Of a DNA stretch of 64,000 bases, positions 33,094-40,133 are shown piece by piece. The notes beneath the pieces are model-generated. The model was given only the letters and a program-made list of their open reading frames with translations, had not been told where the DNA came from and searched no databases. Location of the stretch: the NCBI GenBank assembly GCA_044224495.1, contig JBGAKG010000033.1, forward strand, positions 25,871-89,870. The letters are read 5' to 3'. The DNA is from JBGAKG01 sp044224495. Its GTDB lineage: Bacteria; Myxococcota_A; Polyangia; Polyangiales; Polyangiaceae. Every line of letters starts with the position of its first letter. The first letter of the stretch is position 1. A program made the position numbers and the translations under genes.

Positions 33094-34893
33094 ATGCCGT
33101 GGCTCCGATCGCTCCGCGAATCCCTCCAGCACGTACGGGCGACGCTCCGTCTCGTGTGGACGGCGTCGCGCTCGATGACGGTCGGGCTCGCGGTGCTCAC
33201 GCTGTTCGCGGCCGTCGTCCCGCTCGCGATCGGCTGGGGAGGCAAGCGGATCGTCGACTCCATCGTCGCCCATGATCGCGATGCGACCATCGCGTGGGTC
33301 GCGTTCGAGCTCGGCGCCGTCGTGGTCCAGGTCTCGACCCAGCGCGGGCTCGCGCTCCTCCGCGGCATCCTCGGGGCGCGCCTCGGCGTGGACGTGAACG
33401 TCGCCATCCTCGCGCGCGCGAGCGCGATGTCGCTCCGCGATTTCGAAGACTCCGAGACCTACGACTCTCTGACCCGCGCGCGGCGCGAGGCTTCGTCGCG
33501 GCCGGTCGCCCTCGTGACGGAGGCGTTCTCGCTGATCCAGAACGCCTTCACGCTCGTCGGCTGGGCGGCGCTCCTCTTCCGCTGGAGCCCGCTCGCGGCG
33601 GGCTTGCTCGTCCTCGCGGCGATCCCGTCGACGATCGCGGAGATGCGGACGTCGAAGCAGATGTTCCGCTTGCGAAACTGGCGCTCGCCGGAGACGCGCC
33701 GCCTCATGTACTACGAGCACGTCCTCGCCAACGACGAGCACGCGAAGGAGGTGAAGCTCTTCGACCTCGCGGCGCTCTTCCTCGGTCGCTACCAAGAGCT
33801 CGCCGAGCGGTTCTACGACGAAGACAAGAAGCTCGCCCTCCGCCGTGCCGCGCTCTCTCACGGGCTGTCGCTCCTCGCGACGCTCGTCTTCTACGGAACG
33901 TACGCTTCGATGGCGGTGGGCGCCGCGGCGGGGCTCCTCACGCTCGGCAGCATGACCCTCTACGTCACCGCGTTCCGCAGCGGCCAGTCGTCACTCAGCG
34001 CCGTGCTCGGAGCGATCGGGAGCATCTACGAGCACAACCTCTACATGTCGAACCTCTTCCGGTTCCTCGAGCGGCCGGCGCCATCGTCGCCAGCGGCGCC
34101 GCCCGAGGGCGAAGGAGCGGCGGAGCTCGTCCGCGACGAGAAGGGCATCCGCTTCGAGGACGTGAGCTTCACCTACGATGGCAAGACGAACGCCGCGCTC
34201 GACGGGATCTCGCTCTTCATCCCGGCCGGCCAGAGCGTGGCGCTCGTCGGCGAGAACGGGGCCGGGAAGACGACCTTCGTGAAGCTGCTCGCCCGCCTCT
34301 ACGAGCCCACGCGCGGGCGCATCCTGCTCGACGGCCGCGACTTGAAGACCTTCGACGAGCAGACGCTCCGCGCCCGCCTCGGCGTCGTGTTCCAGGACTT
34401 CGCGCAGTACCAGCTCCCGGCGGCGGAGAACGTGGGGGTCGGGAGCGTCCACCACCTCGCGGACGAGCCGCGGCTGGATCGCGCGATGGTCCGCGGTGGC
34501 GCGCGCGACGTGATCGAGGGCCTCCCGGCGAAGGGCAAGACGCAGCTCGGGCGCTGGTTCAAAGACGGTGCGGAGCTGTCGGGTGGGCAGTGGCAGAAGA
34601 TCGCGCTCGCGCGGGCGTTCATGCGCGAGGAAGCGGACATGCTCGTGCTCGACGAGCCGACCGCGGCGCTCGACGCGAAGGCCGAGCACGCCGTCTTCGA
34701 GCGGTTCCGCGAGCTCGCGGAGGGCCGCACGACGATCGTCATCTCCCACCGCTTCCCGACGGTACGGATGGCGGATCGCATCCTCGTGCTCGAGCAGGGC
34801 AAGGTGGTGGAGGAAGGCACGCACGGCGAGCTTGTCGCCGCCCGCGGTCGCTACGCCAAGATGTTCGAGCTCCAAGCCGAGGGCTATCGCTGA
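33094..34893 (+). CDS. ABC exporter, fused membrane-ATPase half transporter
   Basis: A 599-residue half-size exporter: a six-TM domain (residues about 25-320) and a nucleotide-binding domain (345-599) with A-loop FTYDG, Walker A GENGAGKTT, Q-loop VFQDFAQY, signature LSGGQ, Walker B MLVLDEPTAALD and H-loop ISHRFPTV. All ATPase motifs are intact. It functions as a homodimer or with another half. The substrate is unknown. It is followed 3 bp later by the convergent histidine kinase gene. It stands alone, with no accessory protein gene. Confidence 0.9.
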   Translation: MPWLRSLRESLQHVRATLRLVWTASRSMTVGLAVLTLFAAVVPLAIGWGGKRIVDSIVAHDRDATIAWVAFELGAVVVQVSTQRGLALLRGILGARLGVDVNVAILARASAMSLRDFEDSETYDSLTRARREASSRPVALVTEAFSLIQNAFTLVGWAALLFRWSPLAAGLLVLAAIPSTIAEMRTSKQMFRLRNWRSPETRRLMYYEHVLANDEHAKEVKLFDLAALFLGRYQELAERFYDEDKKLALRRAALSHGLSLLATLVFYGTYASMAVGAAAGLLTLGSMTLYVTAFRSGQSSLSAVLGAIGSIYEHNLYMSNLFRFLERPAPSSPAAPPEGEGAAELVRDEKGIRFEDVSFTYDGKTNAALDGISLFIPAGQSVALVGENGAGKTTFVKLLARLYEPTRGRILLDGRDLKTFDEQTLRARLGVVFQDFAQYQLPAAENVGVGSVHHLADEPRLDRAMVRGGARDVIEGLPAKGKTQLGRWFKDGAELSGGQWQKIALARAFMREEADMLVLDEPTAALDAKAEHAVFERFRELAEGRTTIVISHRFPTVRMADRILVLEQGKVVEEGTHGELVAARGRYAKMFELQAEGYR

Positions 34894-34896
34894 AGC

Positions 34897-36435
34897 TCAG
34901 GTCGCCTGGGGGCGGGGCAGCTCCAGCACCACGCGAGCGCCGCCGCGCGGAGAGCGCTCCACGAGGAACCGCCCGCCGCTGGCTTCCATGATGCGGCGCA
35001 CGACGGCGAAGCCCATCCCGGTTCCCGTCGCGCGCGTCGTCACGAACGGTTGGCCCAGCTTGCGCGTGACCTCGTCGGGGATGCCGGGGCCATCGTCCTC
35101 GACGATGCACGACACGCGCTCCGGCGAGGCCTCCACGCCGACCCACACGCGCGCGTCCTTCGACTGGAGCGCGTTGCGCACGACGTTCACGAGCGCGAGC
35201 TCCACGAGCGGCGCGTCGAGCCAGGCGAGCGTGCCGCTCGACGAAGGGAGCTCCACGCGGCCGGGGCTCACCTCGCCGCGCGACGCGAGCAGCCGGATCG
35301 CGCGCTCGGCGAGCTCTTCGACGGCGAAGGCGGTCGGGCTCGGGTGGAGCGGCCGCCCGAGCTCGAGGAGTTGGTTCACGACTTGGGCGAGTCGGCCCGT
35401 CTCTTCGCCGATGATCCGGAGGAGCGCCTTCTCTTCGTGGGCCGCGGTCTCTTCCTTCTCGAGGAGCGCGAGTGCGTTCATGATCGCACCGACCGGGTTG
35501 CGCACCTCGTGCGCCATCACGGCCGCGGCCTCGCCCAGTGCAGCCATGCGCTCGCGGTCCACGCGCTCGTGCCGGAGCCGCACCGCTTCGATCGCCTTGC
35601 CGACGAGCTCCGCGAAGAGGTCGAGGGCGGTCGCGACGAGCGGGCTCAACGTGTCGCCGGTGACGACGAGCGCCCCGTAGGGCGCGTCGCCCAGGAAGAT
35701 CGGCGCCTGGACCATCCGCGAAGCGGGGAGGAGGGCGAGCAGGCGCTCGGCGACCGGCTCGGGGTACGCCTCGCGCACGAGGCGCACGCCGTCCTGGAAG
35801 AACGCCGCCCTCCGTTCGAGGTAGCCGGGGTTGAGCCGCGCGAGGAGCTCCTTGGGTGGGCGAGGGAGATCGAGCGTCTTGCTCGCCGTTCGCGGGGACC
35901 GGGTGGGGCCGTAGCGGAGGAGCGGGTCGTCGTCGTCCCAGAGGAGCACCGTCGCGGTGAACCCGCGCTCGGCGAGCGCGTTCACCGCGCGCTCGAGGAC
36001 CTCGACCTCGGTCGCGCAGCGGGAAAGAGAGCCGGCGACGCGGGCGAGCGCCTCGGTGACCTCTTGCCCGAACGCCTCGGGCTGGGCGTCCACCAGCAGC
36101 GTGAGGACGTCGCCGTTCGCGTCGAGGCGCCACACGATGCGGAGAGGCTGCTCGACGCCGCCCGCCGCCAGGATCCGGCACCAGATCGAGCCGTCCTGCC
36201 GTGCCTCGGAGGCGTTCCGGTCCGCGATGTGGCCCAGCATCGCCCGATCGCGGGGCGCGATCAGCGAGGCCAAGAGCTGCGCCACCGGCTTCCCGACGAT
36301 CTCGGACGCCGACCTGCCCACGAGCTCGAGGAACGCGCGGTTGGTCTCCACGACGACGCTTTCGCGCGTCAGGAGCGCCGGCGCAGGGAGCTGGTCGAGC
36401 GCTACCGGATTGGGGGGCAGAGAGGACGAAGCCAC
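34897..36435 (-). CDS. Soluble PAS-GAF sensor histidine kinase
   Basis: A 512-residue protein without TM. PAS (about 12-120: VVVETNRAFLELVGRSASEIVGKPV), GAF-like (about 125-285), HisKA with MAHEVRNPVGAIMNAL (phospho-His), and HATPase_c with NVVRNALQSK, DDGPGIP and GTGMGFAVV. The GTG start at 36435 is preceded by TAGCAT (8 nt gap). No response regulator is adjacent. It is convergent with the ABC exporter, and its promoter region abuts the terminator after atpE. Confidence 0.88.
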   Translation of the reverse strand: MASSSLPPNPVALDQLPAPALLTRESVVVETNRAFLELVGRSASEIVGKPVAQLLASLIAPRDRAMLGHIADRNASEARQDGSIWCRILAAGGVEQPLRIVWRLDANGDVLTLLVDAQPEAFGQEVTEALARVAGSLSRCATEVEVLERAVNALAERGFTATVLLWDDDDPLLRYGPTRSPRTASKTLDLPRPPKELLARLNPGYLERRAAFFQDGVRLVREAYPEPVAERLLALLPASRMVQAPIFLGDAPYGALVVTGDTLSPLVATALDLFAELVGKAIEAVRLRHERVDRERMAALGEAAAVMAHEVRNPVGAIMNALALLEKEETAAHEEKALLRIIGEETGRLAQVVNQLLELGRPLHPSPTAFAVEELAERAIRLLASRGEVSPGRVELPSSSGTLAWLDAPLVELALVNVVRNALQSKDARVWVGVEASPERVSCIVEDDGPGIPDEVTRKLGQPFVTTRATGTGMGFAVVRRIMEASGGRFLVERSPRGGARVVLELPRPQAT

Positions 36436-36443
36436 TCGGAGCG

Positions 36444-36449
36444 ATGCTA
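36444..36449 (-). promoter_or_regulatory. Putative -10 (TAGCAT)
   Basis: TAGCAT on the minus strand ends 8 nt before the GTG of the PAS-GAF kinase gene. No -35 is evident; upstream lies the atp terminator. Confidence 0.35.
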
Positions 36450-36462
36450 CCGGAAATGAACG

Positions 36463-36493
36463 AAGCCCCCCTCCGCAGAACGGAGAGGGGCTT
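36463..36493 (-). terminator. Terminator after atpE
   Basis: Hairpin aagccccc-ctccg / cggag-aggggctt: 13 paired positions with one C-A mismatch around a 5-nt loop, 48 bp past the atpE stop. On the minus strand it is followed by the T-containing cgttcatttcc. Confidence 0.65.
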
Positions 36494-36540
36494 GGCCTGG
36501 CCCGCGTGACCGACGTGCGGTCACGGATGAGCCGTTCGGC

Positions 36541-36879
36541 TCACTTGCCCTGGAGGAGGAAGCCGATGAGGAAGGCGAGGAGCACGAGCGACTCGATGAG
36601 CGCCAGACCGAGAATCATCGGGGTCTGGATCTTCGAGGCCGCGCCCGGGTTGCGGGCGATGCCTTCGAGGGCCGAAGCCGCCGCGCGGCCCTGGCCGAGC
36701 GTGCCACCGAGCGCGCCGAGACCGATCGCGATGCCCGCGCCGATGTAGGCGGCCATCTTCATGTCGTTCTCGTTGGAGGCGCCCTTCTCTTCCGCCATCG
36801 CCACGACGGGGATCAGGAAAACGGCGAGGCCCGCGAGCGCCGGAACGAGCTTGCGAGTGAGGGCGGTGCTTTGCGACAT
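36541..36879 (-). CDS. atpE: F-type ATP synthase subunit c, with N-terminal signal-like extension
   Basis: 112 residues, longer than the usual 75-90 because of an N-terminal signal-peptide-like segment (MSQSTALTRKLVPALAG, then hydrophobic to AMAEEKG). The c-hairpin follows: TM1 GAGIAIGLGALGGTLGQGRAA, the RNP loop (GIARNPGAASK) and TM2 LGLALIESLVLLAFL with the ion-carrying Glu. In TM1 a Gln and in TM2 Glu-Ser occupy the positions of the Na+ type ring (Gln32, Glu65, Ser66), but Thr67 and Tyr70 equivalents are Leu. Start ATG 36879 has AAGGAG upstream. It forms an operon with atpB across a 139-bp gap and is followed by a terminator. Confidence 0.93.
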   Translation of the reverse strand: MSQSTALTRKLVPALAGLAVFLIPVVAMAEEKGASNENDMKMAAYIGAGIAIGLGALGGTLGQGRAAASALEGIARNPGAASKIQTPMILGLALIESLVLLAFLIGFLLQGK

Positions 36880-37018
36880 CGTCGGAGACTCCTTGTGCTT
36901 TCGAGCTTTTCGAATCGGGGGGAGAAGCGCGGAGAGGGCAACTGCGCCGCCGCATCCGCGCCGAAATCTGTGCTGCGGGGCGCTAAGTAGTGCTTTTTTT
37001 GGTCCGTGGCTAGAGCTT

Positions 37019-37897
37019 TTACGCGTGGGCTTCTTCGCCCTCGTCGTCATCGGCTCCGTGGTCGTGATCGCCGTGCTTTTCGGCGTGCTTGTCGTGGCCG
37101 TGACCCGGCTCGTGGTCATGCTCGTGCTCGGTCGCCAGCGTCACGTAGATCGAGGCGAGGAGGCAGAACACCAGCGTCTGGACGGCGCCGACGAGCGTGC
37201 CGAGCATCATCACGGGGATCGGAACCGCGATCCACACGAGGCCCATGAACACGCCGAGGACCAAGTGGTCGACCGCGATGTTGATCATGAGGCGCATCGA
37301 GAGCGTGACCGCGCGGAGGCAGGTCGCGAACACCTCGATCACGAAGACGAGCAGGTTGATCGGGAGGTAGGGCCAGCCGATCCACGGGCCGAAGAGGTGC
37401 TTGATGTAACCGAAGCCGTTCTCCTTCAGGCCCCAGTAGTTGAACATCGCGAACACGACGATCGAGCAGCCCCACGTGATGTTCCACGTGCCGGTCGGCG
37501 GAAGGAACCCGGGGATCATGCCGAGGAAGTTCGCGAAGAAGATGAAGCACGCGCTGGTGCCGATCAGCGGGAAGAACTGCTTGGCCCGCTTCGGCCCCAT
37601 CATCGACTTCATCATGTCGTAGAAGTAGCCGATGAAGATCTCGAAGAACGTGCGGAGCGAGAGCTTCTCGTCCGGGATGATCGAGTTCTTGTAGTCACGC
37701 AGCTTCGGGCCGAGCACCGCCGCGAGCACGACGAGGAGCAGGACGACGAACAAGCTCGTCGCAAGCGGCTCGGCGGCATGCGCGCCGACGGGCTTGCCGA
37801 ACAGCGAGTTGCCGAACGCGTGCATGTTCTGCTCGAGCGCGCTGTGGCCGATGAGCCATTCGAGGAGGTAGCTGAACCAGGACGTATGTTCGGGCAT
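37019..37897 (-). CDS. atpB: F-type ATP synthase subunit a with His-rich tail
   Basis: A 292-residue, five- to six-TM protein. The essential Arg is in TLSMRLMINIAVDHLVLG, and the preceding FVIEVFATCLRAV is typical. The last 36 residues (from EHEHDHEPG to EEAHA) carry 10 His with many Asp/Glu, unlike the short tails of most subunit a proteins; they should project to one membrane face and could bind metal. Its start is 2 bp after the atpI stop. With atpE it forms the membrane rotor-stator ion path; b, delta, alpha, gamma, beta and epsilon genes are not in this window. Confidence 0.95.
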   Translation of the reverse strand: MPEHTSWFSYLLEWLIGHSALEQNMHAFGNSLFGKPVGAHAAEPLATSLFVVLLLVVLAAVLGPKLRDYKNSIIPDEKLSLRTFFEIFIGYFYDMMKSMMGPKRAKQFFPLIGTSACFIFFANFLGMIPGFLPPTGTWNITWGCSIVVFAMFNYWGLKENGFGYIKHLFGPWIGWPYLPINLLVFVIEVFATCLRAVTLSMRLMINIAVDHLVLGVFMGLVWIAVPIPVMMLGTLVGAVQTLVFCLLASIYVTLATEHEHDHEPGHGHDKHAEKHGDHDHGADDDEGEEAHA

Positions 37898-37899
37898 GG

Positions 37900-38301
37900 T
37901 CAGTCGGGGTCTTCTTCGGAACCGTGGCCCGCTTTGTCGCTCACGAGCGAGCCAATGGCAATGCCAATCGGTAGGGTTCCGTACCCGACGGCCAAGGGGA
38001 GGGTCGAGACCACCCCCCAGGCGAGCAGGAGCCAGAGGCCCCCGATCAGGAAAAGAAGCTTCAGCATGAACGCGATCGACCAGCCAGCGACGCTCTTGGC
38101 GGCGCCTGGGGTCATCAAAGCGCGAATGATTTTCGCGAGCGCCCAGAGGTTGAGCGCGGCGGCGCCCGCACCGATCGCGACGGACATGCCGACGTGGAGG
38201 CCGAACTTGGTCCCGCCGACGAGCGCGAAGAGCGTCCCCGTCGCGAGGACGGCGTAGAGCGACATGCGGAGGCGGGGATCGAGGTCGGCGAAGAGCTTCA
38301 C
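37900..38301 (-). CDS. atpI: ATP synthase-associated protein I (AtpI-like)
   Basis: 133 residues, GTG start overlapping the upstream stop (GTGA). Four hydrophobic segments (YAVLATGTLFALVG, GMSVAIGAGAAALNLWAL, FMLKLLFLIGGLWLLLAWG and VGYGTLPIGIAIGSLV) fit the AtpI family, a non-essential assembly factor for the c-ring or Mg uptake. The identification rests on membrane profile plus position between AtpZ and subunit a. Start chosen by overlap with the upstream gene. Confidence 0.75.
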   Translation of the reverse strand: MKLFADLDPRLRMSLYAVLATGTLFALVGGTKFGLHVGMSVAIGAGAAALNLWALAKIIRALMTPGAAKSVAGWSIAFMLKLLFLIGGLWLLLAWGVVSTLPLAVGYGTLPIGIAIGSLVSDKAGHGSEEDPD

Positions 38302-38654
38302 GATTCGTCCTGTTCGTCCTTCGGCTTCGCGGCGGCTTTGGCGGCGGCCTCGGCGTCTTCCTTCGCCACGTCGAGCTTGAGCTTCTGGATCTTCTCCTCT
38401 TCGCGCGCCCGTTTCCGCTCGCGCGCGTCTTCGAGATCCATCTCGCGCTCGGCTTCCTTCGCGCGCCGGAACAGCGTTCGGAAGCCGGTGTAGACGCCGA
38501 GCAGGACCCCGCCGATGGTCCCCACGCCGTGCCAGCCGAAGCGGTTGTCGAGCCACCGGCCGAGGAAGAAGCCGATCACGATCGACGCCACGAGCTCGAA
38601 GCCGATGCTCCCGTAGCGACCGAGCGACTTCCATCCGGACGGCGAGATCAACAT
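38298..38654 (-). CDS. atpZ: AtpZ/AtpI-family ATP synthase accessory protein
   Basis: 118 residues: N-terminal SLGRYGSIGFELVASIVIGFFLGRWLDNRFG and a second TM GVGTIGGVLLGVYTGFRTLFR are characteristic of AtpZ. A long charged Lys/Glu/Ala helix forms the C-terminal tail. It precedes atpI, atpB and atpE, the usual order in many bacteria. Proposed family role: Mg or Ca transport coupled to ATP synthase or assembly (inference from related proteins). It lies 3 bp after the rdgB stop. Confidence 0.78.
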   Translation of the reverse strand: MLISPSGWKSLGRYGSIGFELVASIVIGFFLGRWLDNRFGWHGVGTIGGVLLGVYTGFRTLFRRAKEAEREMDLEDARERKRAREEEKIQKLKLDVAKEDAEAAAKAAAKPKDEQDES

Positions 38655-38657
38655 GAG

Positions 38658-39338
38658 CTACCGGACGATGCGACGGATGACCTCGTCGCGCACGTGGATT
38701 CGCTTTTCGATCAAGGGCTTCACCTTCGCGAACGCGCGCCCGCGGTGGCTGATGGCGTTCTTGTCCGCGTCGGAGAGCTCCGCCATCGTCTGGTCGCGCC
38801 CGGCGACGAGGAACAAGGGGTCGTAGCCGAAGCCGCCGTTGCCGCGCGGCGAGCCGACGATGCCGCCTTCGCAGCGCCCCTCGACCACGACCGGCGCTTC
38901 GCCGCTCGCGAACGGGTCGATCAGGACGAGCACGCAGCGGAAGCGCGCCGGGAAGCCGCCCTCGCGCCGCTCGGTCTCGTGCCCCTCGAGCGCGGACAGG
39001 AGCGCGGCGTTGTTCTCGGCGTCCGTCGCGGTCTCGCTCGCGAAGCGCGCGGAGCGAACGCCGGGCGCGCCGCCGAGCGCGTCGACCTCGAGGCCGGAGT
39101 CGTCGGCGAGCGTGAGCATCATCGTCGCGTTCGCGAACGCGCGCGCCTTCTTCGTCGCGTTGGCTTCGAAGGTGGCGCCGTCTTCCTCGACGACGATGCC
39201 CCCGGCGCCGACGTCGTCGATGGACAGCACGTCGAGCGGAAGATCCGCGAGCAAGGAGCGGAGCTCGGCGAGCTTCCCCTTGTTCGTCGTGGCGACGAGC
39301 AGCGCGTGCCGTGCCCCCTCGGTGATCTTGCCGCTCAC
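38658..39338 (-). CDS. rdgB: XTP/dITP diphosphatase (house-cleaning NTPase)
   Basis: 226 residues of the Ham1/RdgB family: ATTNKGKLAELRSLL at the N-terminus, the substrate/metal motif ADDSGLEVDALGGAPGVRSARF, FGYDPLF and the C-terminal SHRGRAFAKV. It hydrolyses non-canonical purine NTPs to the monophosphate, preventing their incorporation. The start is GTG 39338. It sits 12 bp after rph, a very common bacterial pair. Confidence 0.95.
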   Translation of the reverse strand: MSGKITEGARHALLVATTNKGKLAELRSLLADLPLDVLSIDDVGAGGIVVEEDGATFEANATKKARAFANATMMLTLADDSGLEVDALGGAPGVRSARFASETATDAENNAALLSALEGHETERREGGFPARFRCVLVLIDPFASGEAPVVVEGRCEGGIVGSPRGNGGFGYDPLFLVAGRDQTMAELSDADKNAISHRGRAFAKVKPLIEKRIHVRDEVIRRIVR

Positions 39339-39350
39339 GGCGCGAGTATC

Positions 39351-40127
39351 CTACGCGCGGAGGAGCGCGTCGAGGTCGACGCCGGCTCCCCGGAGCGCTT
39401 CGCGCTGGAGCTTGCCGAGGCTCGCGATGCCGGCGAGCCCGAGGTCGACCATCTTGTCGAGCGCGCTGCGCGGGATGGCCTCGCCCTCGGCCGTGCCTTG
39501 GACCTCGACGATGCCGCCGCGTCCAGTGGCGACGACGTTGAGGTCGACGCGCGCCTTCGAGTCCTCGAGGTAGACGAGATCGAGCGCGAGCTCTTCGGTC
39601 TCCTTCTGGCCGACGTGGCCGACGCTGATCGCGGCGACGGAGTCGCGGAGCACCTTCTTCGTGATCGTGCCGTTCTTGGTGAGCTTGGCGACGGCGAGCG
39701 CGAGCGCGACGAAGCCGCCCGTGATGGAGGCGGTGCGCGTTCCGCCGTCGGCCTCGAGCACGTCGCAGTCGAGCGCGATCGTGCGCTCGCCGAGATCGTC
39801 GAGCTCGACGGCGGCGCGTAGCGCGCGCCCGATCAGGCGCTGGATCTCCTGCGTGCGTCCGCTCGGTGCCTTGCCGCGCCCGTCACGCGCCTCGCGCCGC
39901 TGCGGGTTCGCGCGCGGGTGCATCTGGTACTCGGCGGTGAGCCAGCCCTTGCCCTTGCCCTCCAGGAACGCGGGGACCTTGTCGTCGATCGACGCGGTGC
40001 AGAGCACGACGGTGTTGCCGGCGCGGTAGAGGACCGAGCCTTCGGCGAAGCGGTGGAAGCCGCACACCATCTCGACGGGACGGTGGGCATCGAGGGAGCG
40101 TTTGTCGGGGCGCATGCGCTCCGCCAT
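39351..40127 (-). CDS. rph: Ribonuclease PH
   Basis: 258 residues, family-typical length. Signatures: RPDKRSLDAHRPV at the N-terminus, YQMHPRANPQRREARDGRGK, SGRTQEIQRLIGRALR, CDVLEADGGTRTASITG and KARVDLNVVATGRGGIVEVQGT. It trims the 3' end of tRNA precursors phosphorolytically. The start ATG 40127 is 6 bp after the upstream kinase stop, so it is within a minus-strand operon from the histidine kinase to atpE. A second ATG at 40115 is possible. Confidence 0.95.
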   Translation of the reverse strand: MAERMRPDKRSLDAHRPVEMVCGFHRFAEGSVLYRAGNTVVLCTASIDDKVPAFLEGKGKGWLTAEYQMHPRANPQRREARDGRGKAPSGRTQEIQRLIGRALRAAVELDDLGERTIALDCDVLEADGGTRTASITGGFVALALAVAKLTKNGTITKKVLRDSVAAISVGHVGQKETEELALDLVYLEDSKARVDLNVVATGRGGIVEVQGTAEGEAIPRSALDKMVDLGLAGIASLGKLQREALRGAGVDLDALLRA

Positions 40128-40133
40128 ACCACT

